Shown: positions 10,055 to 21,784 of the stretch, piece after piece
How positions within the stretch are numbered: position 1 is the stretch's first letter
Layout of the letters: each line of letters starts with the position of its first letter
NCBI GenBank assembly: GCA_023897205.1
Contig: JAHWDD010000035.1
Span: 401,757 to 465,756, forward strand
Direction: 5' to 3'
Origin: Exophiala sp. HKRS030
Taxonomy: Eukaryota; Ascomycota; Eurotiomycetes; Chaetothyriales; Herpotrichiellaceae
Length of the DNA: 64,000 nt
Made by a program: the position numbers and the translations under genes
Notes under the pieces: model-generated
What the model was told of the DNA's origin: nothing
The model's database searches: none
What the model saw: the letters and a program-made list of their open reading frames with translations, nothing else

Positions 10055-11628
10055 CTAAGAATGTGTGAAAGCTCGCTGTAATTCCGCTTCAAACTCCATC
10101 CGATGTTTGACCTTTAGCGTGATGAAGTCCGTGGCATTACGCGTCCAATATGGATAGGTTTTATAGTACAATTCGGGATCACCCTGATGTTCCTTGCAAA
10201 ATAATGGTTGGAGTCGGTGGTAGAAGAAGTCCAGGAGCGCGGTAGGGTTTTGCAACGCAAGGATGTACCAGAATGTACCACTCTCCCAGTTGCGGTTCAT
10301 TGCGGATGAGATCAACCTAGAGGGCTGTAAGGAAACCTCTTCCAGTTTGAGTGACTCCATAAATTCTTCGCGCTGTGTGTTATAAGTCTCGGTAGTAATC
10401 ATGTCACCGAGTTCGTCCGTAAGCCAAATAGGGGCTGAATAAAAGCAGAGGGAAGGACTGCGGTCCATTCCAGATCAAGGAGAGCCTTGAGATTCCATTC
10501 GGAATCCACAATCAAGTTGCTCTGGTGGAAATCCGTAAGGCAAGGAGAGAATGGTCCGCGGCTGTCGTCTGCTTCGAAAAATGCCGGTCGTACGGTTCGC
10601 ATCAATGCGAGAGCCGACATCTGAGCCGCGCAATCACTGGCACTCTGGGCGGCGTTCGGTTGATAGCTTAGACGGTTGTCATGACACCTCAGGACATCAT
10701 TGACATAGGAGTCGACGGTGCTGTAGGTGCGACTTCTTGGGATTGGAACCGGAATTCCCTCGTTCTCAGACATCTGGATATCCATCGTCAGGGGCGGTTC
10801 TCCAAACGAGCAAAACCCTCCCCGTCGATTGTTAACGATCCGATCTTAGGGAAGATCTGTTGAGCTAGACTCAGCTGTATGCGTGAGATGCCACGATATA
10901 GGTTTTGTCTCAATTTCGGGTTGGCCCGGCCAGCCTCCCAAGTAGTTGAGAGCATCTGTCCATCTCTTTCATCAATATATTCTAGTAGCAGATAGCCCCC
11001 GAGTGCGTTTGAAGTACCGGTCGGGTGCTGGACGTAGTTTGAAGGGACCGGATAACCTAGCCAGGATCGTAGTCGGCGCCGAATAGAATACATCAGACGC
11101 GTGAGGAGAGGAAGGTGCTGAACAGCAGTGAACTAAAGTGTCCTCCGTTAGTCGGGTTTGTCAGAAGAACAAGGGGCACAGGCGCACAAACGGTTTGACC
11201 TGTGGAAAGCGCAAATCCATAGAGATGTGGGACTCGCACATCTGGGCAAGTTTCTTGAAATAGCGTGTAGGTCGCAGCCTCGCACCGGAGTTTCTCGTCG
11301 CTATTACCCGGATGAGTGTTGTCACCAACGCGGTAAGGTAGTGGGAACCGGATTATAAGGCGTTTCCCGTTCTCGACGGTTACCGGGACGCATAAGTTGA
11401 AAGACCCATATCTCCATGTTAGTGGGTCCTCGACGCGACATACCGAGGGAGAATGTAGACCCAGATGATGAGCGATGCGTTCTTGGATTGAGGGCCTGTG
11501 TTTGTAGATACGCTGGTAGAGCTTGCGTCGCTCTTGGGGTATCGCAGTTGTAGGAGGATATTTGAACGGCAGTCTTTGGCTTCCTCGTACGTGATCTCCT
11601 TATGGAGAAGGGAGCGGACGCTGGTCAT
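10055..11628 (-). pseudogene. APH-family phosphotransferase, three frameshifts
   Basis: Clearly a member of the large fungal aminoglycoside/choline-kinase-fold (APH, PF01636) family. From ATG 11628: LLHKEITYEEAK, then AHHLGL, WRYGSFNLCVPV, IIRFPLPYRVG, NSDEKLRCEAATYTLFQE, VPHLYGFALSTGQ, LLTRLMYSIRRRLRSWLGYP, YLLLEYID, ISRIQLSLAQ, LTDFHQSNL (catalytic loop), LLDLEW (metal-binding Asp). An intron at 11118-11191 (GTTTGT, CTAAC, TTCAG, 74 bp) is frame-consistent. The frame breaks at three homopolymers: G4 at 11536-11539, G4 at 10791-10794 and A4 at 10441-10444; in each case the run looks one base short relative to the family. Either the gene is dead or these are sequencing errors. Natural substrates of this fungal family are unknown; antibiotic resistance should not be assumed. 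Confidence 0.85.
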
Positions 11629-12276
11629 CGTGAGTGGACTGCATTATCAAGGTCAAGGACAAAATTGCTCATGGTCCGGCTTTTCATGGAAACCTGTCAA
11701 GGAGGAACTCATCAGGAGTATCTAGGGCGGAGTCGAGAGAATGGGAGCACCTAGAGATAGGTAGATCATAGATGGAAAGTGAGCCGAATGGCATCTGGCC
11801 GCACTCCAAAAGTGTGAGCTCGCGCAGATTTCATCTCTTGGGCCCCGAGAAAGTCTACATCGGGTAAGGGCGGACGAGCCAGTGGAGTGAAGACAAAAGT
11901 ATGCGTTATTGGCTGATATTTGGAGATTACAAACGCCTTCGACGACCAATGATGTGTCATCTCAATTGGAGTCCTGCGGTTCATTGGCAAGCCGAGTGCC
12001 GGGCAAATCATACATGGGCTTTCAGGTGATGTGTTGATTCAGGCCTCGAGTACAAAGTACAAACTCAGGCAAAAGCGGCAGTTGCCGTATGCAGGACTGC
12101 GGTCACCAAAACAATGAGCATAGCTACGAAACCTGTGCGGCACCAAGATGCAGAGTTCAGTGGAAACGATGTCAAGTCTGGCCGAATTGCAATGGTACGC
12201 ACTATAGGATCTGCAAGAAATGCGCTAAGCATCCAGGTGGAAAACCACATTGGTGGTAGCAGCGTGACCTATTTGT
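11629..12276. other. Intergenic, about 650 bp
   Basis: Minus-strand frames at 11766-12011 and 12065-12250 (the latter with two hydrophobic stretches) are open but unsupported. No gene called. Confidence 0.3.
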
Positions 12277-14143
12277 TCATTGAGGTTCTAAGATTAGATT
12301 GACACTACAAATCTGATTGTTGCTTTGGATTGATTCAGATAGCCAATTACTGTGCGATATCTCTGACGAGAGTGCATCATCACTCTCATCCGCTCTGGAG
12401 GATCCCTCACTTTCAGCCACCGTCTTGATCCAGTCATCTTTGTATGCTGCCTCGAGTGGGAAGCCTTCACCATTGACTGTTACCCATCGAAAGATATCCT
12501 GTGAAGCTTTCTTGGATGCTGCTTGGTCCAGAGCCGTTTCCGGGAATTTGACCACTTCCAAGACAGATGCGGTGGAGCTATCCTGGGATGTTTCCGCCGG
12601 GTTCACGTTAAGACCTCGGTCAGGAACCATTGAGCCATCCTCGATCTTCCAGTTCTAGTGTTGGTATTCGAGGTGATGTCGTTCGCAGCTTAGGTGGGCG
12701 AAAACGCGTGGCACGCAGTTCATGGGTGTAGATTGGCCTGGGGGCGCCCAGGGTGTGAACGGGTGACGATCGTAATGCAAATCGTCTTCGTCGGTTGGTG
12801 GAAGATAGAGTAGCCTCTACACATCCTCCCTTCGAACCTTTTCGTTGGACATATATGGCCCTGACCCTGGAATGTCCATGAACGATTGAGGACAACCGGT
12901 CCAAGGGAATGCGTTTTCATCAAGAGGCGGACTGCCACCCCCAACCATTTGAAGAATCATCGGTGTTAGCCCACTTGTTGCCGCACCAAACCAGAGGGCG
13001 GACAGTTGTGGTCGACGCAAAAAACAAAGCATAGCAAGAATCTCGAAATAAGAAATATCCAAACTCTGGTTGATCCCCTGAAGTTGAGGTAATTCGTTGA
13101 GAATGGGGTGCAACCATGGGCTAACCAGGCTAGTTGGGATACCATCCTCCCAGAACATTCCGCAGAGGCTTGAGATGACGACTTCTGGATTAGAGCTTAA
13201 AGTAAGATAGTGTGGAAGCTCTTCATACACGGATATCCATTCAGGCTTCATAGAATGATCCTGGCAGTGGGGTATAACTTCGTTAGCTAAAGGGAGCCGG
13301 ATCGTCGTCCCATAGCAGTTGTGGCTTGGGAATGTTAACGCTGTTGCAAGTGCAGCTAGAAATTGACTCCCCAAGTTGTGGAGGAGAGCGAATTGAGCAA
13401 GCGCATCGAAAGCCTTTCGGGAAGATAATGGTGTCTTCTGATTGCCGATAGGCGCGCTATGTGAACGCCAACGAATGTCAATGGTGTTGGTATCTTCGCG
13501 AAAAATCGACCACGGGGACAAAAATTCATCCCCATTCTGACGGGAGATAATAGCCTTCCAACCTTCTCTAAGCGTAAGGATAGACGTCCACCATTGGGCA
13601 ACATCTCCATCCACTTCGCCGACGTCGATGGCGATGGTCGCATGCTTAGGTTGATCTTGATCTCTCAGTGCTGGTCGTGTATAACAACTCCGCTCCTTCC
13701 TCTTGTATTTCTACTAGCCGAGCAGATAGGATATAAGCCCAACCCAAAGCTAACATTCCAATATAATTCGACTTGTTTCTCTCTTCATCAGTGGTCCCAA
13801 TCCACGGACGGGACGTTGAATCAAGCACACAAGGACTTGACGTCTGGGTGCCGAGATATAGTGATGTGTCGATAATTTTCGTTTTTCCCTCTAGGCCACA
13901 GCTGCAAGGATCGGATATAGCCCATGTCGAGGAAGCGCGTGTGTACAGAGCTTTGCTGGGAGAGGAAGCGCGGCGACATGGGGAGGGTTTCTGAAGTTTC
14001 CTACGAAGGGCTGGGACTTGACCGAGCAGCTTTCTGGGGTGGACGAAGGAGGGCTGGAGACCCCTCCTACATTGTGAGACCGCTTCAGAGACTAGATTCT
14101 GCCAGTATTCGCGGAAATGGCGAAGTGCAAGCTCGAGTTTCAT
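12277..14143 (-). pseudogene. Lineage-specific fungal protein gene, nonsense-mutated
   Basis: From ATG 14143 (MKLELALRHFREYWQNL) the frame runs through RNKSNYIGMLALGWAYILSA, breaks near 13640-13650 (one extra or two missing bases), resumes as IAIDVGEVDGDVAQWWTSIL and continues to RREDV, where TAG 12817-12819 stops it. The same frame is open beyond (RLLYLPPTDEDDLHYD...) to a second TAG at 12655-12657, then KIEDGSMVPDRGL and the end at 12277. Both TAGs sit where related fungal proteins, as far as I recall, have Trp. TGG-to-TAG is a CpA-to-TpA change on the other strand, the RIP type. The family is widespread in Aspergillus-like fungi but has no known function; no catalytic motif is seen. About 620 residues in its intact form. 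Confidence 0.65.
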
Positions 14144-14712
14144 GTCACCTAGTTGGAGCAGGTCATCGTCACTAGAAATCTAACAGATATTTTGTTAGCA
14201 TTGGTTAAGGACGGGTAAAGTCTACTACCAAAGGCCAGTCCAGAGGATGCATATCGTTTCATGCATCATTGAGATATCGGATCGAAGGGTCCACGAGCGC
14301 AGGGAGGAGAGTTCAAGTGTTGGACGGGAAGTTGAATCAGGTAACTCCAAAAGCTGTTTCGCAGGATCGAGAGCTGAGGTCAAGGCGCTTGAATTTCAAA
14401 TGCAGTCTAGCTCGGGGGCGCATGCCGCCAAGTCGCAAACCCCGCATCAACCTGGCGTGTTTCAGCCCATCTGCGATTTAAGCCAGGCGGTTGGTTCTCG
14501 ACAGCATTCTCGACCTCATCCCACCCAGCATCCAGGCTCATGCGTTACCTATCGACACAGAACTTCTTCTTCCGTTATCAATCAATACGAAGATGACGGC
14601 TGTCGGCGCAAAGGGAGATACCGGTGGGACGCAAATAGATGGAATGCAGCAACTCCCCTCGATCGTTCACGCCGTAAGAAACACGTCCATCAATTTGGCT
14701 TAAACTTTACTT
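14144..14712. other. Divergent intergenic region
   Basis: Lies between the starts of two divergent genes. Plus-strand frames at 14247-14756 and 14491-14703 are open but have no splice link to the next gene, whose own ATG is at 14713. Confidence 0.35.
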
Positions 14713-16579
14713 ATGACCACAGGAAAAAGATCCCGCCCCGTACAAGACGAGTCTGACAACGAGTACACACATTCGCACCGACGGAAAAGCCAAAGACTAC
14801 AGGGTAGGTGTCAGTTACTTCCTCTCATTACCACTTCATTGTGATATCAACATGCGACTGACTACATTGCAGCCAGCCAGCGCCGCCAGCAAGATCCGGG
14901 AGCAATCTCCAAGCCCTCCCTCACAAACCCACGGTTCCAAGAGTATCACGTTACGAATCTGCAAGGAACTGCAGGGGGGGAAAGAGGAAGACTAGACAGA
15001 GACCACCAGTGAAGCGAGACAATCGTACGAGAAGGGGTTCATTACCCATCACTCACAAACTAGCCGACACTGAAAGGTCGCAATCACACAATCCCCGAGC
15101 CGACGTTGGTGCCGAAGGTGGCATACTGCACGTCAAAAAGCACATCCAGAGACGTACTCTAGCGAGGGGATTGCAAGAGGACGCTGAAGCCGAACCCGAA
15201 ACTCTGAAAGCACAACACTTGCGCCCTTCAACAAAGTCGAGAAGACTCCCTCCTAAAGCAGACCCGCTCTCTAAGGACAACCTACGACTATTTAACGAAG
15301 TAATGGACCCTGGAACCTACAGCATCCCGCTTCTTAAACGCACCTCGTCCAGGCGTTCAATAGGCACATCGGAACCAGAGACAGTCCGGTCTCAACGTTC
15401 CTCTAACACCGCGGCATATTACCGCTACAAGGGCCTTGCAGCAGCTGACATCATCATTCACGCTGATCCACCTGACGACATCCAAGCAGTTGTCGACCGC
15501 ATTGTCAACGCCGAAATCTCTGACGATCGCCGCGACCACCTCCGTGATATTTCCATAGGGTTCCACCGCGCCTGCAAAGAGACAGTCAAAGCAGCCGCTG
15601 GTGAAGACGATTTCATTGATATATTATACACTGCCCTCAAAGCAATGAGCACCGATACCATCCTTTTCCGGGCGAAAGCCGACTGGCGGGAAGAGCTGAA
15701 GCCAGTCCCACCGCAATTGGATTTGGATTTAAGTTTCTTGGGCGATCTCAAGGCGATAGAAAGTCGACAGGGAGGACCTAATGATACCTCTGCGCCGCCA
15801 CCGAAACGCCAGCAGCAGTCTACGAGCCAGACCTACATCTCTCCCCAATCTTCGTCAGTCGACGCAGTGGACTCTACGCCAGACGATAGGCCACCAGCAG
15901 ACACGGCTTTTCCTATCTCCCGCCCATCCCAAGAGAAACCCAGAGAGAGCTATCCAATCAAGACACCCCGTCCTGACCTCTCAATAGGCCTTAAAGAAAC
16001 CGCCGTCTTCATGGCTCTCTCCAGATCACGCAATGGCACCGTAACTTGGGCGAAGCGATTTCTCGAAAAGCTCGAGAATACTCGGGTGTCCAGCGAGCGG
16101 GATGGGCTCATGGAACCGCTACTAGTGACTATACCCACGCAACGAGCGTCGGATCTTGTCTTTCCCTTTGCTGTCGTTGAAGGTAAGGCTTATTCGACCG
16201 GTAAACAGGTATTTGAAGCACAAAATCAGGCTGCAGTCTCGGGGGCATCCGCCTTGAAGATACAACTTTCTCTAAATGAGCTGACTAAACGCTCAACGAG
16301 TACGGATGCTTTAGATTCGCCTTCAAAGGAACAAGCCCCTCTCTTCTTCTCTATATGCACAGAAGGCCCTCCCACGAGCTCTGGGCTCACTACACCCACA
16401 TCGAAGATGACTTTCGTAAGTTCAATATGAAACTTTTGAAGATTTGTAATGGCATTTTGTTGGAGGGCGTAGAGGATTTCATCATTGCCGTGGATAACGT
16501 TTTGCGTTGGGGGACAGGGCCGTTTCTGGAATCAGTGGTAGAACGTCTGGGAAAGGTGGCGAAGAAGACAGGGGTTTGA
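14713..16579 (+). CDS. DUF7924-type PD-(D/E)XK nuclease-like protein, two frameshifts
   Basis: Exon 1 is 14713-14803 (MTTGKRSRPVQDESDN...RRKSQRL), intron 14804-14872 (GTAGGT...TTGCAG, CTGAC branch), then one long exon. Frame breaks occur at the G7 run 14974-14980 and at CCC 16371-16373; adding one base to each run restores family-like sequence (SLTNPRFQEY...; EGPPHELWAHY). The C-terminal domain carries DLSIGLKET, FPFAVVEGKAYSTG, FEAQNQAAVSGA and SICTEGP, typical of the fungal DUF7924 family, classed as PD-(D/E)XK nuclease-like; VEGK supplies the E-x-K pair. A long, basic, disordered N terminus precedes it. The biological role of the family is not known; it is highly expanded in fungi. Frameshifts may be real or technical. 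Confidence 0.8.
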
Positions 16580-17492
16580 GGAAGGACACTTCCGCCGCAC
16601 CCGAACAGGTATTGAGTTTGTCCGATGGCGACCTCGCTCTACTTTGTTTACTACCATCGGCAGGTGCCCTACAGAATTGATCGTTCGACTCTTGAGGTGG
16701 TGTATGACTTTTAAGCGCGGGATGTCAAACAAGTGCCTGATAAGGATTGAGATCTATAGTCAGTGTATGAACAGTAGACAAAGATGTGAGAATTTTCTCC
16801 GATCTAGGTACTTGTCAATGCCGACTTTCATTAGTCCCTGCACAAAGCTCGGATGCAGGATGAAAGTTGACCCTATATTGAGTTTTTATGTTGCACGATG
16901 CATGAAGTAGGCCTTGATCTACCAACTTGCGTAAAGATATGTAGACACAGTGCACCTTTCTATCGCTATCGCTGTAAGGTAAGGAATATATAAATACGAG
17001 CTGCTTGATGAGTGGGCTCTAGACTGTCATCCAATCACCAGCGGCATAATTTGACCCGAGAATTCCTGGGACGGTACGGACTCATTGTAAAGTCGACTAC
17101 GTCAGAAGAACAGCTACTCTTCGCACTTGAAGAGATATCTCTCCAAACGATCGTGCCAGCCTAGTCATTTTATACGCCAAAACTTGAGCACCTGGTGTGC
17201 CAAGAGCTCTCGGCCATTGATAGGTAGGATACGACGAGGGTCCCCGCTGCTAGGTAGCCGGAGTGATATCAACTAGATATGCAAAAGTCCTGTGACGGCG
17301 CCCTGTCTGGCTACGACACACTCAACCATGTAGCCCATCAAGTAGTCTCCACCGGTAACGAAGAAGTAATCCTCAGATCCAAGGACTCAGCATTAGATCA
17401 TTTGATGTCATGCCTAAGAGCGCACTTCTTGCCCTTTTCAATACAAGCTTTCTCACTCACAGGAGCTGCCCAGGCTGGGGATAGGAAAAAAG
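16580..17492. other. Intergenic, about 900 bp
   Basis: No gene supported. Frames at 16644-16910 and 17279-17512 (plus) lack motif and splice support. AT-rich segments near 16920-17000. Confidence 0.35.
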
Positions 17493-18864
17493 TTACTGGC
17501 ATTCTCCGTTAAATGCTCTGATCAAGTCAAGCGCATCTGATGCCGAAATACGATCGGCAGGCGAGAATACTATCAAACCCTTAATCACTGGAAGCAGACC
17601 CTTCAATTCTTGGTCGTCGACATTCTGATTGAAAACGACTTCCAATCTGGAGTTAGGGCGTTTTCCTTCTTCTCTCAGACCGAAATCTCCACCGTTTTCA
17701 GCTCTCAATTGCCTCCATTTTGGTTGCCATTCTTTAGGCAGTTCTCCCACAAGATCGATCATCGATGCGACCAAGCTATCAATTCGGAACCATTGAAATG
17801 GCAATACTCCAAATGTAAGATAGTAGATCTAAGACACATATTAGGAAGTACTTGACTGGAATTTAGCGGCGGTATTCTTACTATTAAGCCTGCACGCCAT
17901 AGGTCAAGTCTGTAATCAAACTGGTCGGTGAAAATAGTTTCAGGCGCCTGCAAGCCTCCAGGCTGGGCCAGGTTTTCAGGTATGTCTTCTCGGGTAAATG
18001 CCTCTCCGAGATCAATCAATCGAACATCTTCGTCGTCGTCGTCGTCTTCGTATGGCCAGCCTGTCCACTCCGTCGATTTAACTATTTGACGTGGGACACC
18101 CTCTCCAAGTGGTTTGCCGTCCACTCGGATGACCTCTTCGGACTCTGAGGGCCCGAGTATTTCGAAGAGCTCCTCTTCGGACAAACGAGACAGTCGACCA
18201 GAATTAAAGGCAAGGTTTCTGACGCTCAGATCTGTAGATGGTCAGCTCTGACAATCTCCAGTGACTTCAACAAGTCCAAAGAGATCAATACTACCTCCGT
18301 GCGCATAGCCGTTCTCATGTAGAAAGACCAGAGCTCCCAAGAGCTGTGTTGATATTTTCACAACACTTTCCGTATCGAGACGCTCCCCTACTTGATGGTA
18401 GTCGTCCACAGTAACATTGATAGTAGGCCCCAGCAGTTCCAACACGAGACACAGATGGGACCCGTTTGGACCTTCGAGGCGGAAATCATCAAGTAGTTGA
18501 ACAATATATTTCGAGCCAAGATTGCCATTCGCATGCTCGGACAGTGCTCGAAGGTTAAACAACTCTCGAGACTGATCTGTCCTTTTCGCCTTCACAATTT
18601 TGATTGACACCCATTGCTCACGTCTGCAATTCGTAAGCATTGATGGAGAGGATTTAGCGTAGGGATGACACACATGGCATCTCTGGCAACCCAGACGGTT
18701 GAGAAGCCACCGTGGCCCAATTTGTGGTATATCTTGTATCGACCGTTGTTCAACGTATCCCCCAGCGCAACAGGATGATACCCGCCGGGCTGGTAGTCTA
18801 AAATATTCTCCTCTTTAAATAATAAAAGATTTGATGTTCCGTAGAGATCATATATTTTCTCCAT
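17493..18864 (-). CDS. SRPK-like serine/threonine protein kinase, intact, four exons
   Basis: Start ATG 18864 (MEKIYDLYGTSN). Exons 18674-18864, 18295-18623, 17882-18231 and 17493-17828; introns of 50, 63 and 53 bp with GTGTGT, GTAGTA and GTAAGA donors and TGCAG, CTACAG and CTTAG acceptors. The 1206-nt CDS gives 401 residues with no stop. Kinase landmarks in order: LNNGRYKIYHKLGHGGFSTV (Gly loop), VSIKIVK (ATP Lys), CLVLELLG hinge, catalytic loop HGDLSVRN rebuilt across intron 2, DLGEAF (DFG position), APETIF, DLWRAGLI, and DRISASDAL near the end. HGD instead of HRD and DLG instead of DFG are usual for fungal SRPK-type kinases. The spacer typical of SRPKs is short and acidic (DDDDDED). The ancestral SRPK role is phosphorylating RS-domain splicing proteins; for these expanded paralogues the substrate is unknown. 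Confidence 0.9.
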
Positions 18865-19512
18865 GGAAATGTGCCTGAATGCGGCCCAAAAAGAGGCTTG
18901 TGAGCCAGGTGACCAAATTACTCTGAAGTCCCTCAGATGAGGATGAAATGGAAATGGTCGGCAGGAAGATTCTGTCATACATAGCCGCCAGGAGGAGAAG
19001 CAGTGATCGGAAAAAGTGGCAAGAATTGTGAATTTCGAAAGGGCCGCCAAGAGGCTAGCGATCTGCCCGATAATCCAACGTAGCCAATTGCTGGCCGTTA
19101 AATGGGGTAGGAGCACCCCAGCATGCGCATGCCGGCGGCTGGGGCCAAGGTCGGTCCATGGGTCCAAGATACTGCGAACTATGTCTTGTGTTTCAGACTA
19201 GAGTAGTTGGACTCTCCTAGCTTGCTATACTGAGTGTCATTTCAGGAAGGAGGACTAAGCGCGGGCATGGTCCAGAGTCGGTCATCACGCAACATGTCTT
19301 CATCATATTGGTTGTTGCAAGCTCAGATGTGTTTACTTATTCGACAATCAAAGGAGTTGTTGTTTCGGATGAGCCTCAATCCAGGTAGCTGATCGCTGTG
19401 AACGTGTATATAGTTGTGGAATGCTCGAGCTCCACGGACTCCCGCCACAGTCACTACTTTTATCTGAGATTCTGCCTTTTCAAACCCCGCAGTCCACTCG
19501 ATTATCTGTAAG
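18865..19512. other. Divergent promoter region
   Basis: Separates the kinase (minus) and the 19513 gene (plus). The kinase frame is open upstream to 19167 but without further kinase-like sequence. Confidence 0.4.
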
Positions 19513-20045
19513 ATGTCTGGAACAACCACCAATTCCATCACTGTCAGATGGCACCCGGGATGCGATGCAGATTTCAAGTCTCAATATGAGGGTAGTTTTA
19601 GCACGTGGATGCGTGGGAATCCTACTCACAATGTCCAAGTTGGAAGCAGAAACAGCTGGACACAGACAGCCATTACATTTGACGAAGCTCTTGTTCTGTA
19701 AGTATACCGCTTCACAGCAATGGCAGCGTGTGCTTACTAAAACCCAGGAACGGTCTTCATGGTACAACCAGCCGTTGGGATCATAACCCGGCCTTGCATG
19801 TCACTGTGCGTTTGTCAACACCCGCGTTGAGGGCAAGCAACTCCTGGTATACTCTCCACTGGCGCCCAGGGGGCGGCTCAGTGGTTCTTCAGCAACCAGA
19901 CAACGAAGCGTCCAATAGTAATAGAAGGGAGAGAGCGAAGGCTAAGAAGCAAAGGAGGAGAGACAGAGATGGTGCGAAAGGAGGAGACAAGAAAGATAGA
20001 GGTGGAAACGCTGGTGGCTCTCAGGTCTCCAGAACTGTCAAATAG
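19513..20045 (+). CDS. Hypothetical protein with basic C-terminal tail, 160 residues
   Basis: Exon 1 19513-19697, intron 19698-19747 (50 bp; perfect GTAAGT donor, CTTACT branch, CCCAG acceptor), exon 2 19748-20045. The joined 483-nt frame is open. The N-terminal domain is Trp/Thr/Asn-rich and beta-like (SITVRWHPGCDADF, GNPTHNVQVGSRNSW, LNGLHGTTSRWDHNP, ASNSWYTLHW), followed by a strongly basic tail (NRRERAKAKKQRRRDRDG, KKDRGG). No family recognised. The compact fold plus Lys/Arg tail would suit nucleic-acid binding, which is only inference. Confidence 0.65.
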
Positions 20046-20744
20046 ATAGCATTAAAAGTGGCTGGTGTGGTTCAGGGAGCATTTGAAACACACCGCCCTG
20101 AAGGAAGGGTAAAAGATATCAAAGGGGGACCTAGTAGTAAGGAGATTATGGGTATGGTTGATCCATCAAGAGTTTGGAGAGATGATGAACGCGTGCTCAT
20201 AGTGTTCTACGTTGAGTGCACGTTCGGATTCGAAGGAATGACGAGGCTTGATGGGAGTTTGGAACTTGAACGCCAGATATAACAAGACAAAATAAACCCC
20301 AGCCAAAGAGATAAAAAGGTGTCTCACCCCTCATCGAGAATAGAACTCAAAGTATTAAGGGCCACGAGTGAAGCTGAGTATGGTATTCTCACAGATCTAC
20401 CTCAAACGGCGAAAGAAGTCAACTCCGATTATGTTGAACTGAAGTACTCAGCTACTAAAGAATGATCCACGCGTTTTTGATGATCTTGCATGCCATCCTC
20501 CCTGTCCTCATATCATTTACAATTTTTCAATTTGAGTTTTTATGCAGCAACCTGCTGGGGAAATTCTGAGATGCGACTTCGAACTCGACGGAGAAGTGAT
20601 CCAATTACTGGGCAATTTTTGAAGGGCTATGAGATGGAGGCCGAGCATTTCATTCTGAGATAGACGAAGGAGTTAACAAGTGCTGCAGCTTGATTGCAAT
20701 CTCTTGAGCTTGCACATAGCGGTATCAGACCAGAGATAGTACGA
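20046..20744. other. Intergenic, about 700 bp
   Basis: A plus-strand frame at 20058-20282 is open but unsupported. AT-rich toward 20500. Confidence 0.3.
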
Positions 20745-21191
20745 TCATTGTTCCAATATACCCTTCGAAGCAGCCGGTCTCGTTGACTTCTCGCGAGAAT
20801 TTTGATAGTAAATGTATGCCCTCCGAGCATTGGGGGCTACTTCTCCGTTCCTTTGGGCAACTCCATATTTCTGCCATGCAGCAATAGGTTGTGCGGCTTG
20901 AGTCCAAACGTCAATACTTTCCCTTGGAAACCCTGGGTTCATCGTTGAACATCGAATATACCATGCACACCAACGAATTAGAGAATGCCCTAATGTTGAC
21001 AGTCGATAGATTGATTCGTCTAGAACGTCGAGCTTCCAGTATAACTCCGCCTGACAAGGACAAGCATCCGCCTCTGGATGGCTGGTTAGATCATGCTTCT
21101 CACAGAGAATTGATAGCTCATCAATTTTGTCTGAGGTTTCCTTGATAGAGGTCTCTAAGGACTGAATCACTTTCTATCTAGCCGGCATCAT
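20745..21191 (-). pseudogene. Helical hypothetical protein with an early stop
   Basis: From the double ATG at 21191 the frame reads MMPAR, hits TAG at 21174-21176 and then stays open as KVIQSLETSIKETSDKID... to the stop at 20745. The body is helix-rich with a CEKHDLTSHPEADACPC segment, LYWKLDVLDESIYRL, WCAWYIRC, and ends ASKGILEQ. If TAG was CAG, the change is CpA-to-TpA. Alternatively the true start is in an upstream exon not recognised, or the ATG pair is not used. No family is known. Confidence 0.35.
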
Positions 21192-21784
21192 TCAGACGTC
21201 TCTAAGCGAATTCTAGAAATAGTTCGGATGGTGTATACAATATTTACCTCTCTAGGTTGGATTCAAAGTTATGAATAGGATGAAGGATTTTCTTTAATTG
21301 AACATTGGAAGCGTTATATAGGGAAAACGAGACTGTAGCCTCTATGGGTTTTTCCTGCCAATGTTATTTTTAGAGGATGCTTAATTTGGTGGGTGACGGA
21401 AATAGATTCTGGTGGAGAGTAAGTCACACTCACACGGTTTCTATCCTAAGAGTCCTATCGTGCAACCGAATCAAAAGTCACAGGTTTCACCTCTATGCTA
21501 TTAAGGAGACTAAAATATTCGAGGTCCATGGCGTTATATATCGGATACATCAAGCCTCATTGCTGACTTAGTCTAAGCCAGGCATCACTTTCGAAAACGC
21601 GTCCGGCCAGGCAAGCGACAATGAGAACAACGATAATTACAATTCTGATTCCTTGTCGGATTTGTCGGGGGCAACCGACAGCGTCCATATGACGCATCCA
21701 CTGAAGGCACATATCCTCCTATCGCCCCCTTTGCTCCCCCACTAGCTTCCAAGTTGTGCTGTGGCTCTCGAACCTGATGGCTTT
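21192..21784. other. Intergenic, about 590 bp
   Basis: Contains AT-rich DNA and no supported frame; probably the promoter of the 20745-21191 locus and the 3' flank of the RING gene. Confidence 0.35.

Noticed and set aside
12655..12819. UAG read as Trp (recoding)
   Set aside because: TAG works as a normal stop codon in other genes of the window (velvet 316-318, 8778, 20045); mutation is the simpler explanation.
14247..14756. 169-residue plus-strand frame
   Set aside because: Overlaps the true DUF7924 start at 14713 in another frame and has low-complexity basic content.
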